From an uncultured Clostridia bacterium (GTDB lineage Bacteria; Bacillota; Clostridia; TANB77; CAG-508), in contig CAKOZB010000017.1 in the NCBI GenBank assembly GCA_934131055.1, positions 1 to 15,701 of the forward strand: a DNA stretch of 15,701 nucleotides. The letters are read 5' to 3'. Below are positions 1 to 6,351 of this stretch, piece after piece. The position numbers were made by a program, and so were the translations under genes. Position 1 is the first letter of the stretch. Each line of letters starts with the position of its first letter. The notes beneath the pieces are model-generated. The model saw nothing but the letters and a program-made list of their open reading frames with translations, was not told where the DNA came from and did not search any database.

Positions 1-924
1 ACTTACGTCTTGGTAAACGTCCTTCGTTATTGTGTTTTCGACAGATTCATCCAATACATAGTAGAATTTGCCATATGTCGGTTTTTCTTGAGTTCCAAAT
101 ATTTCTTCGGCTAAATCTTTATATGTTTTTCCAGCCGCTTCTGCAGATGAAGTTCCATCTGGATCTGGTTTATATGTTGAATTTACACCAGTCATAACAG
201 TTATTATGTTTATTCCACTATCTTGAATAGCTTTTAATGTTGCTTTTGTATTTTTTGCAGTATTTCCTGAATATGTTAATGATGTTCCAACTGAGTTATT
301 TGGAACTCCATCTGTTAATAATATCAAATATTTGTTTAATGTTGTTTCTGTGCTAAAATGAGCCTTTGCTGTTTGTAAACCAGCATCAATATTAGTTCTT
401 CCACCAGTCGTTTGAATATTATCTATTGCTGATGTAATTTCATCTATTTTGTTGCTTGGTTCTATTATAAGTTTTGCATCTTCTAATGTTCCTTCTTTTG
501 ATATTTCAGAATTTGAAGAAAAACTTACAACACCTATTTTTGTGCTAGGTTGCTCTTTTAATATTTGTTCTGCCAAAGTTTTTGCAGCTGTAAAAACCGC
601 TTCTTTTCTAGTTTTTCCACTAGTTAAAGTATTATCTGACATACTCTTAGAATCATCTATAACCAAAAACATTTCAGTTGGTTTAGTTTCTTCTTCCTTG
701 CTTTTTAAGTTTTTTACATCAATTTGCAATGTTACTTCTTTCTTTTCATTATCTACAGAAATAAGTTGTTTTATAACCTCTCCATCTTCGCCTAATTTAA
801 TTGTACATACATTATCTTTTACTTTTACAAGTGTTACATCTTCATTTGCTGCAAACACGCTTGTTGCAAGTGTTACAATCATAATTAGTGTAATGATAAT
901 TGATACACAAATTTTCTTATTCAT
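1..924 (-). CDS. Secreted von Willebrand factor A (VWA) domain protein, C-terminus outside window
   Basis: The visible part is 308 residues, read from an ATG at 922-924 to the window edge without a stop. It begins with a signal peptide: lysines at 3-4, a hydrophobic stretch at about 5-24 and a likely cleavage after VFA (residues 23-25). A VWA domain runs from about 84 to at least 300. Its metal-ion-dependent adhesion site is complete: the DxSxS motif is D90, S92, S94, the threonine is T177 in GGRTNID, and the aspartate is D205 in LLTDGVPN. VWA domains with an intact site bind protein ligands through a divalent cation, so a surface adhesion or pilus-like role is plausible, but the missing C-terminus (anchor or repeats) would decide. 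The ribosome binding site AAAGGAA lies about 10 bases before the ATG. The gene has its own promoter at 970-998, so it is probably transcribed separately from its upstream neighbour. Confidence 0.9.
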   Translation of the reverse strand, partial: MNKKICVSIIITLIMIVTLATSVFAANEDVTLVKVKDNVCTIKLGEDGEVIKQLISVDNEKKEVTLQIDVKNLKSKEEETKPTEMFLVIDDSKSMSDNTLTSGKTRKEAVFTAAKTLAEQILKEQPSTKIGVVSFSSNSEISKEGTLEDAKLIIEPSNKIDEITSAIDNIQTTGGRTNIDAGLQTAKAHFSTETTLNKYLILLTDGVPNNSVGTSLTYSGNTAKNTKATLKAIQDSGINIITVMTGVNSTYKPDPDGTSSAEAAGKTYKDLAEEIFGTQEKPTYGKFYYVLDESVENTITKDVYQDVS

Positions 925-969
925 ATAAAAATCATTCCTTTCTTTTTGTTATAGAATTTCATCGTAAAT

Positions 970-998
970 ATTTTAATACTAAATACCATATTTTTCAA
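970..998 (-). promoter_or_regulatory. Sigma-A type promoter for the VWA gene
   Basis: On the minus strand, TTGAAA (993-998) and TAAAAT (970-975) are separated by exactly 17 bases. Each hexamer is one base off consensus. The predicted leader is about 40 bases, ending in the AAAGGAA ribosome binding site of the VWA gene. Confidence 0.7.
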
Positions 999-1024
999 CT
1001 AATTTTTTGAATATTCTTAAAATA

Positions 1025-1699
1025 TTAATAAATAATCGCTCCACCATAGTCATTTACTTCTAAACCTTTAAAATCTACTAATTCTAACTCATATTTTTTT
1101 AAATGTTCGATTATTTTTTCTTTGCTTTCTAAATTTTCTATGTCTCCAAATAGGACAAATTTATTGCCAAATATAAAACTTGCTCCACCAATAAAACCTT
1201 TCATATTTGAGTACGTTCCATCTTTTTTTAATAATTTTATATTATTTTCTTCTATAAAAACAGAATTTATTCCATTTTCTGTTAATATCTTATCTATTCC
1301 TCTATCTGATGTAATACACGAATTTTTGCTTGTTACACATATTGAACATTTTGTATATCCTTGTTTCACAGTTATGTTAGTACTTATCATTGAATCTGTA
1401 TATTTGCTTCCAATTATAAAACCTCCAATTTGACAAGCATTGTATGAAACATCATATGGATATGTTCTTCCAACTAAGTTTTTACCAACAATAAATTCTT
1501 TTTCTATTATCGGGGCATTTGGTGCACATATTATTTTGTCATGTAATCTACAATAAAAAATATCACTGTGTCCCGAAATTTCTTCATATACATCGTCAGA
1601 TAATGGAATTTTTATAACATCAAAATATTTACTTAAATATTCATATTCTACTTTTCTAACTCTGCTATCTATTAATAATTTTTTCATTTTTAATCGCAT
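1025..1699 (-). CDS. DUF6873 family protein (predicted GME-fold, amidinotransferase-like)
   Basis: This is a 224-residue cytoplasmic protein with no signal peptide. I recognise it from its motif pattern as the DUF6873 family, which is predicted to share the guanidine-modifying-enzyme (GME) fold of arginine deiminases and amidinotransferases. The family-like blocks are SGHSD (42-46), KQGYTKCS (112-119), ITSDRGI (129-135), GFIGGAS (168-174) and GDIE (185-188). No substrate or reaction is established to my knowledge. Two starts are possible: the ATG at 1699 and one at 1687 that begins MKKLLIDSR. The purine run AAAGAAAGA directly abuts the first and sits about 12 bases before the second, so the second, giving 220 residues, may be the real one. 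It lies 27 bases after hslO and is probably the last gene of that operon. Confidence 0.75.
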   Translation of the reverse strand: MRLKMKKLLIDSRVRKVEYEYLSKYFDVIKIPLSDDVYEEISGHSDIFYCRLHDKIICAPNAPIIEKEFIVGKNLVGRTYPYDVSYNACQIGGFIIGSKYTDSMISTNITVKQGYTKCSICVTSKNSCITSDRGIDKILTENGINSVFIEENNIKLLKKDGTYSNMKGFIGGASFIFGNKFVLFGDIENLESKEKIIEHLKKYELELVDFKGLEVNDYGGAIIY

Positions 1700-1726
1700 T
1701 CTTTCTTTGATTTAAGAAACTTAACC

Positions 1727-2605
1727 TTACATTTTTGCAACAATCTCTTGCAACTCTTCTCTTGTGAATACATATTTTGAATTGCAAAAGTTGCATTCTA
1801 TTTGTATCTTTTCTTCTTCCTTAATAATGTCTTCAAGCTCTTTTTTACCTATTGCAATTAGACCTTTTTCGCATTTTTCTCTCGAGCAATTACATTCAAA
1901 TTTAGGTTCTGTTCTTTCTAACACTTTTAGGTTTTCATCACCCGTAACTATTCTTGCAATCTCTTCTAGAGTCTTATTTTCATCTAACATTTTGCTTACA
2001 GGTTCTATGTTTTTTATTTGTTCTTCTATTTTAGATATTTCTTCCTCACCAGCATCTGGCATTAGAGAAAGTTTATATCCTCCTGCTGATTTTATTCCAT
2101 TCTTATCTACTAATACCCCTAAAGCAATTACAGTAGGAGTTTGCTCTGAGGTTGCAAAATAATTTGTAAAATCTTCGGCAATTTCACCACTAACAATTGG
2201 AGTCATTCCAACATATGGTTTTCCAATTCCAAGATCTTTAATAATATACAGCATTCCTTGTTTTCCAACGGCTTCACCTACATCTAATTTTCCATCTGAT
2301 TCTCTTAATGGTAAGTCAACCTTGCTATTGCCAACATATCCTTTCACATTTCCATTACTGTCTGCAACTGCTGTTAATATTCCTATTGGTCCATTTCCTT
2401 TTATTTGATTAGTTATGCTTGCTTCTTCTGTTTTTAATTCATAACCCATTATACTAGTTATTGTAAGCAATCTTCCTAATGCAGCCGATGCTGTTGGGCT
2501 TAAATCATGCAATTTTCTCGCTTTTTCCACTATTTCTCTAGATGATATGCATTTTATGCTTACCTTTCCATTATAAGCTAAGCAATCTATTATTTCGTCT
2601 TTCAT
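1727..2605 (-). CDS. hslO: Redox-regulated molecular chaperone HslO (Hsp33)
   Basis: This is a 292-residue protein, the usual length for Hsp33. The family is a cytoplasmic holdase chaperone that is switched on when oxidative stress releases zinc from a C-terminal cysteine cluster and unfolds a linker domain. The diagnostic zinc site is intact: C238 and C240 (CNC), then 30 residues, then C271 and C274 (CNFC), fitting the family pattern CxC-x27-32-CxxC. An additional cysteine, C245, lies close by. The N-terminal part carries the family's conserved core, including LHDLSPTASAALGRLL near residue 32 and GNGPIG near residue 70. The ribosome binding site GAGGAAAG precedes the ATG. It sits 63 bases after the RsmB-like gene, with only weak promoter-like sequence between them, so co-transcription is likely. 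Confidence 0.96.
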   Translation of the reverse strand: MKDEIIDCLAYNGKVSIKCISSREIVEKARKLHDLSPTASAALGRLLTITSIMGYELKTEEASITNQIKGNGPIGILTAVADSNGNVKGYVGNSKVDLPLRESDGKLDVGEAVGKQGMLYIIKDLGIGKPYVGMTPIVSGEIAEDFTNYFATSEQTPTVIALGVLVDKNGIKSAGGYKLSLMPDAGEEEISKIEEQIKNIEPVSKMLDENKTLEEIARIVTGDENLKVLERTEPKFECNCSREKCEKGLIAIGKKELEDIIKEEEKIQIECNFCNSKYVFTREELQEIVAKM

Positions 2606-2668
2606 ATTATTTCTTTCCTCTCTTTTTTATTGATTTATATTAAATTTCTATAGTCTATATTTTAACTC

Positions 2669-3613
2669 TCATTCTCCTTTAATAAACTTTGATACAAAAA
2701 ATCCTTCCATATTTTTTGAAGGCAATATTCTTATCGCCTTATTCAAATCTTTACTCATTCCTTCATCAAAAGCATGAAGTGCTTCTTTTATTTCAATATC
2801 TATTGGTGATAATTTTACATTAAAATTATCTAATGCCCACTGTAAAATTTCTTCATTTTCTTGTTTATTTAATGTGCAAGTAGAATATACTAATATCCCA
2901 TTTGGTTTTAATGCATTAAATGCACTCTTGAATAATTTTCTTTGCATTTTTGTTAAATCATTAACAGTTTTTGGCGACCATGTTTTATAACTTTGAACAT
3001 TATATATTGTAAATCTTCCTTCTCCACTACAGGGTGTATCTAGTAAAACTTTATCAAATTGCTCTGGATATAAATCTCCAATTTTTTCGCCTCTTCCATT
3101 TATTACATCTACAGTTTCTGCTCCTTGACTTTGTACATTGTATTTTAGTCTTTCACATCTTAACTTATCCAATTCATTTGCCAAAATATGACCTTTTCCG
3201 TTCATTAAGCATGCTATTTGGGTAGTTTTGCTACCTGGAGCCGCAGTTAAATCAAGTATATTTTCTCCCTCTTTAGGATTTAATACAAGAGGTGGTACCA
3301 TACTAGATAAACTTTGCAAATAAATATATCCTTTTTGATATATTTCAAGCTTTTGAATGTCTTTTTCATTCGCATTTTTTATAATCAGAGCATCATTATA
3401 CCATAATACTCTTTCAAATTTAATATTTATTTCTTTAAAACATTTCATTAAACTTTGTATATCATATTTTAGAGTATTTACTCTTAGCGTAGTTAGTCGC
3501 TTTTCCGCTATTCCTCTAAAAATATTATCTACCATTCCTGGTGTAAACATTTCATATAAATTATTTACAAATTCTTGTGGTAGTCTATTTTTTATTTCTG
3601 TAATTCCAGCCAT
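2669..3613 (-). CDS. RsmB/NOP family SAM-dependent RNA (cytosine-C5) methyltransferase
   Basis: This is a 314-residue Rossmann-fold methyltransferase that would place a methyl group on carbon 5 of cytosine in RNA. The SAM-binding motif I is DLTAAPGSKT (121-130). Motif IV is DTPCSGEG (192-199) with C195, and motif VI is STCTL (244-248) with C246. In this family the motif VI cysteine is the nucleophile and the motif IV cysteine helps release the product; both are present. The N-terminal region (about 1-100) carries the family's recognition fold. The protein stops right after the catalytic domain and lacks the extra C-terminal domains of RsmF, as well as the NusB-like domain of RsmB, so the exact target (16S rRNA, tRNA or other) cannot be named. 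The ribosome binding site AGGAAGG precedes the ATG. It is probably the first gene of an operon with hslO and the DUF6873 gene. Confidence 0.93.
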   Translation of the reverse strand: MAGITEIKNRLPQEFVNNLYEMFTPGMVDNIFRGIAEKRLTTLRVNTLKYDIQSLMKCFKEINIKFERVLWYNDALIIKNANEKDIQKLEIYQKGYIYLQSLSSMVPPLVLNPKEGENILDLTAAPGSKTTQIACLMNGKGHILANELDKLRCERLKYNVQSQGAETVDVINGRGEKIGDLYPEQFDKVLLDTPCSGEGRFTIYNVQSYKTWSPKTVNDLTKMQRKLFKSAFNALKPNGILVYSTCTLNKQENEEILQWALDNFNVKLSPIDIEIKEALHAFDEGMSKDLNKAIRILPSKNMEGFFVSKFIKGE

Positions 3614-3668
3614 TACAATTTCCTTCCTAAATTACAATTTTAGTGTACTAATTAAAATCTCCATTAAT

Positions 3669-3677
3669 ATTCTAGCA
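3669..3677 (-). promoter_or_regulatory. Extended -10 promoter for the RsmB-like/hslO operon
   Basis: The minus strand reads TGC-TAGAAT, an extended -10 element one base off TATAAT. At the matching -35 position is only TTTAAA, a weak match. It lies about 55 bases before the RsmB-like start and just downstream of the preceding gene's hairpin terminator. Confidence 0.5.
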
Positions 3678-3713
3678 TATATCCTTACAATTTTAAAGAT
3701 ATAAAATTAAATC

Positions 3714-3753
3714 AATGGGAAATAGTCCGTTCAGATAACGTCTATCTCCCATT
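3714..3753 (-). terminator. Rho-independent terminator after the truncated peptidoglycan-binding paralogue
   Basis: On the minus strand, AATGGGAGATAG pairs with CTATTTCCCATT across a 16-base loop. The 12-pair stem has one G-U wobble that is a pair only in the minus-strand RNA, which fixes the orientation. A U-rich tract (TTGATTTAATTTTA) follows. It begins 22 bases past the stop codon of the gene ending at 3776. Confidence 0.8.
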
Positions 3754-3775
3754 GTATAGGATTTTTAGTATTTTG

Positions 3776-4684
3776 TCACTTTATATAGAACATTTCTACA
3801 TCTACTGTTCCAGTTTGTTCCAAAGCTTCGTAGATAGCCTCTTTTTCAGCTTGTTCATCTAGTTTTTGATTTAAATGAGACCTTTTATTCGCACTTTCCA
3901 CTTTTTCAGCTAACATCTTAATGAATTCATCAGTTCCATTTTCTACATCTACAATGTATCCATATTTTTCATCTTCCTTTATCCAAGTTTTTATGGTATT
4001 TTGATTTAATATAACCACATTTCCATCACTTAGTTTAAAACGGAGATAACTCTTCAAAATGGTATTTAAGTAGTCCTTTCTACTTGCTAAATCTTCGGTT
4101 GTAACCTCGGGTTTATGCTCCGTAATTAGTGTGAAATATACTTCACCTCCGCCATTGCTTAATTGTGCTATAGCAAAATCGACTGCCTTTTCAATATCAA
4201 TCTGTCTTCCCAATTCTTCTGGTTCAATATTAAAATTTTTTCCATTCCACACTATTCGTGCGTTTTGAGGAATAATCATATTTTCAGCTTTCATTTCTGG
4301 AAGCTCCTTAAAATATTGTTTTAATATATTCCTATCAAAATGTAAAACAGAATTTATATTGTAATTTCTATTACCTAGAAAATTTGAATGCTGTTTTTTT
4401 AATAATTCTTTAAAATCTTTCGGTTCAAGCACTAATCCAATCTCATCATAAGTTGGGTGTTCTACCATGTCATTATCAAAATAAAAATTACATTTTCTTA
4501 CTTTAGTTTCCTGTTTTACTTTTTCTACTGCCTCGTCAACAGTACAGTAAGAACAGTCAACTGTTCCAACAAAAGTATTGTTCCAAAACCGTGTTTTGTA
4601 AAAAAGAATTAGATAACTCACACATAGCAATATTACAACTATTGTCAAACCTAAAATTGCTTTTTCATTCCGTTCTTGCGACAT
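3776..4684 (-). CDS. Membrane-anchored peptidoglycan-binding-like protein, L,D-transpeptidase paralogue without catalytic domain
   Basis: The start is the ATG at 4682-4684 (MSQERNEK): it has a strong ribosome binding site, AAGGAGGA, 8 bases upstream. The longer reading from 4717 would put this site inside the gene. The protein is 302 residues. It has one N-terminal membrane segment (about 9-29), so the bulk lies outside the cell. The rest resembles the first 320 residues of the L,D-transpeptidase encoded just upstream: GTVDCSYCTVDEAVEKV matches GGIDCSYLTVDRALEKV, and further matches are WNGKNFNIEPE, LSDGNVVILNQNTIKTWI and the closing LEQTGTVD. This corresponds to the PG_binding_4/YoaR-type region. 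It ends at FYIK, about where the paralogue enters its YkuD domain, and lacks a HGC catalytic motif. It therefore cannot be an active transpeptidase. Binding peptidoglycan or modulating the active enzyme is an inference. It has its own consensus promoter and terminator. Confidence 0.85.
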   Translation of the reverse strand: MSQERNEKAILGLTIVVILLCVSYLILFYKTRFWNNTFVGTVDCSYCTVDEAVEKVKQETKVRKCNFYFDNDMVEHPTYDEIGLVLEPKDFKELLKKQHSNFLGNRNYNINSVLHFDRNILKQYFKELPEMKAENMIIPQNARIVWNGKNFNIEPEELGRQIDIEKAVDFAIAQLSNGGGEVYFTLITEHKPEVTTEDLASRKDYLNTILKSYLRFKLSDGNVVILNQNTIKTWIKEDEKYGYIVDVENGTDEFIKMLAEKVESANKRSHLNQKLDEQAEKEAIYEALEQTGTVDVEMFYIK

Positions 4685-4706
4685 ACAAAAATCCTCCTTG
4701 TTTTTG

Positions 4707-4728
4707 TGTAGACACAATTGTTTCTACA
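4707..4728. promoter_or_regulatory. 22-base near-perfect palindrome in the leader, probable operator
   Basis: The two arms are TGTAGACACAA and TTGTTTCTACA, 10 of 11 positions symmetric. It lies between the predicted transcription start (about 4746) and the ribosome binding site (about 4692-4699) of the truncated paralogue. A dimeric repressor bound here would block elongation or initiation; as RNA it could form a hairpin. I do not recognise the cognate regulator. Confidence 0.6.
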
Positions 4729-4752
4729 TTGAATTTATAAACAATGTTACAT

Positions 4753-4781
4753 ATTATACTCTCTATTACTATAATTGTCAA
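4753..4781 (-). promoter_or_regulatory. Perfect consensus sigma-A promoter of the truncated paralogue
   Basis: On the minus strand, TTGACA (4776-4781) and TATAAT (4753-4758) are separated by exactly 17 bases, matching consensus at all 12 positions. Just downstream, ACATTG and CAATGT form a 6-base inverted repeat, followed by the 22-base palindrome at 4707-4728. It starts 18 bases beyond the L,D-transpeptidase terminator. Confidence 0.9.
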
Positions 4782-4798
4782 TTTCCATTTATAAAAGT

Positions 4799-4831
4799 CA
4801 ACAAGACGAACTCAATGAATTCGTCTCGTTG
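4799..4831 (-). terminator. Rho-independent terminator after the L,D-transpeptidase gene
   Basis: On the minus strand, CAACGAGACGAA pairs with TTCGTCTTGTTG around a 9-base loop. The 12-pair stem has one G-U wobble valid only in the minus-strand RNA. It is followed by ACTTTTATAAAT, a short U-rich tail. It begins 13 bases after the stop codon. Confidence 0.8.
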
Positions 4832-4843
4832 TAAGGTTTCTAG

Positions 4844-6214
4844 TTACTTATAAACGACAATAAAATAGGACTTATCAATATTGTTATAAATAGTTTCCGC
4901 AACACTTCTAGGAAGATTCACACAACCATGTGAACCACTGTTCTTATATATTTTTCCTCCAAATTTGTTGCGCCACGATGCATCGTGCAATCCAATGCCA
5001 CCATTAAATGGCATCCAGTATTTCACGAAAGAACAATAGTTGGTACCGTCATCATTTTTTCCTCTAAGGTACCGGTCTCTTTCCTTTCCAGCCAGTTTAT
5101 ATACGCCTGTAGGAGTACTATGTCCTGCACTTACATTGCCAGTAACACAGTCCGTATCAGCAATAAGGATATCATTTTTGTACATCCAAACATGTTGATT
5201 TGTGATGTCAATTTCAACACGATTAGGCATATGTGCAGATAACAACTCTCCTTCATAAACTGGACTGCAGTCTACTGTTTTTGCTTGTTCCAATAAATCT
5301 TTAAGTTCTGCCATCTCCTTCTCTTTGTTCAATTGAGTTCTTAAATTTTTTGGTACATTTACGTTCACAGTACGATTTGTAGCTTTAAACTGAATTGTCG
5401 CATTTGCTTTATTTACTTTTGTAGCCAATTCTTCAACAAAACTTTTAATACCATCATCAACATTAATCGAAAAGTTTCCCTGCTCATCTTGACCAATCCA
5501 AGATTTAATTGTATTGGCATCAAGCGTTACAACAGTTCCATCACTTAATGTTATATTAATGCAGTTTTTCAAAAAATTATTAAGATATGTTACTCTTGCT
5601 ATAAGATCTGCCTCAGTCACACTCGGGTTCGACCGAGTTACCTCAGAAAAGTCAATTCCACCTTCTTCTTCACCTTTTAGTTCCTGAAGGGCAAAGTCTA
5701 AAGCTTCATTAAAGTCAATTACGTTGCCAAAAGTCTCCTTTTCAACGCCAAAACTATTACCATTCCATGTTATGTGAGCATCTTTAGGCTCAACCATATT
5801 TTTTTGTTGCAATTCAGGAATAGTTGCTAGATACATCGCTAACTGCCCTTTATTAAGTGAAGCAACATCATTTACTCCATACACTCTGTTAGTATTTCTA
5901 TCCTCATGTTGTTTAGCAAAAATATCTTCAAATTTTTCCTCTTCAAAGACAAAACCAATTTCATTGTTCTTTACTTCATACGTAGTTCCATCAATGAAAT
6001 TAAGTTTGTTGGTATATTCACCAGCTTCCTGTTGAACTTTTTCTAATGCCCTATCAACCGTCAGGTACGAACAATCTATGCCTCCAATAAACGTACCTCT
6101 TAAGAAATGAGTGTCTCTAAACTCCAGTACCTTCAAAAAGGCAAAAAGTGTTATCATTCCTATTGCCAACCATTCCAATGGAGTTAAAAGTCTTCCACAT
6201 TGCCGTTTTGTCAT
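4844..6214 (-). CDS. Membrane-anchored L,D-transpeptidase (YkuD domain) with peptidoglycan-binding region
   Basis: This is a 456-residue type II membrane protein with a short basic N-terminus and one membrane segment (about 13-30). A PG_binding_4/YoaR-type region follows (about 40-310), then a C-terminal YkuD catalytic domain (about 331-455). The catalytic motif is complete: H410 in GIGLHDA, then SHGCVNLP with H429 and the nucleophile C431. Such enzymes form 3-3 cross-links between meso-diaminopimelate residues in peptidoglycan, or attach proteins to it, and are little affected by most penicillins. The ribosome binding site AAAGAAAGG lies 5 bases before the ATG. The gene has its own perfect promoter with inverted repeats on both sides and ends in a hairpin. 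The helicase gene lies upstream on the same strand with no visible terminator between, so some read-through is possible. The next gene is a catalytically empty paralogue. Confidence 0.95.
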   Translation of the reverse strand: MTKRQCGRLLTPLEWLAIGMITLFAFLKVLEFRDTHFLRGTFIGGIDCSYLTVDRALEKVQQEAGEYTNKLNFIDGTTYEVKNNEIGFVFEEEKFEDIFAKQHEDRNTNRVYGVNDVASLNKGQLAMYLATIPELQQKNMVEPKDAHITWNGNSFGVEKETFGNVIDFNEALDFALQELKGEEEGGIDFSEVTRSNPSVTEADLIARVTYLNNFLKNCINITLSDGTVVTLDANTIKSWIGQDEQGNFSINVDDGIKSFVEELATKVNKANATIQFKATNRTVNVNVPKNLRTQLNKEKEMAELKDLLEQAKTVDCSPVYEGELLSAHMPNRVEIDITNQHVWMYKNDILIADTDCVTGNVSAGHSTPTGVYKLAGKERDRYLRGKNDDGTNYCSFVKYWMPFNGGIGLHDASWRNKFGGKIYKNSGSHGCVNLPRSVAETIYNNIDKSYFIVVYK

Positions 6215-6239
6215 AAAAACCTTTCTTTGTCTTGAATGT

Positions 6240-6269
6240 AGTCACATTCGTACAAAAATTATTGTGACT
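6240..6269. promoter_or_regulatory. Inverted repeat at the transcription start of the L,D-transpeptidase gene
   Basis: The arms AGTCACA (6240-6246) and TGTGACT (6263-6269) are perfect 7-base complements 16 bases apart. The right arm coincides with the predicted start point (about 6270). The left arm is part of TGTAGTCACA, which resembles the TGTAGACACA arm of the palindrome at 4707-4728 in front of the paralogue. It could be an operator or a leader hairpin. Confidence 0.5.
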
Positions 6270-6276
6270 GTTGCCA

Positions 6277-6305
6277 ATTATACTATAATAGACATAATAT
6301 GTCAA
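6277..6305 (-). promoter_or_regulatory. Perfect consensus sigma-A promoter of the L,D-transpeptidase gene
   Basis: On the minus strand, TTGACA (6300-6305) and TATAAT (6277-6282) are exactly 17 bases apart, matching consensus at all 12 positions. A perfect 13-base palindrome, arms GACATA and TATGTC, spans 6291-6303 and so overlaps the -35 hexamer and spacer. TGTCA/TGACA arms (6300-6304 and 6314-6318) form a further short inverted repeat. A promoter this strong overlapped by dyads suggests repression. Confidence 0.9.
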
Positions 6306-6351
6306 TTTAGACCTGACATATATTTTGATGGTCACATTTACGCCAGTGTTT

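Noticed and set aside
449..928. 159-residue plus-strand frame opposite the VWA gene
   Set aside because: It has a low-complexity, hydrophobic composition and is fully antisense to a gene with a complete VWA metal site.
4685..4717. Longer start for the truncated paralogue
   Set aside because: The 11 extra residues would read through the AAGGAGGA ribosome binding site and begin inside the 22-base palindrome.
4707..4728. BlaI/MecI-type operator in the palindrome
   Set aside because: BlaI/MecI sites have inward TACA-TGTA symmetry; here the order is TGTAG...CTACA, so the assignment would be forced.
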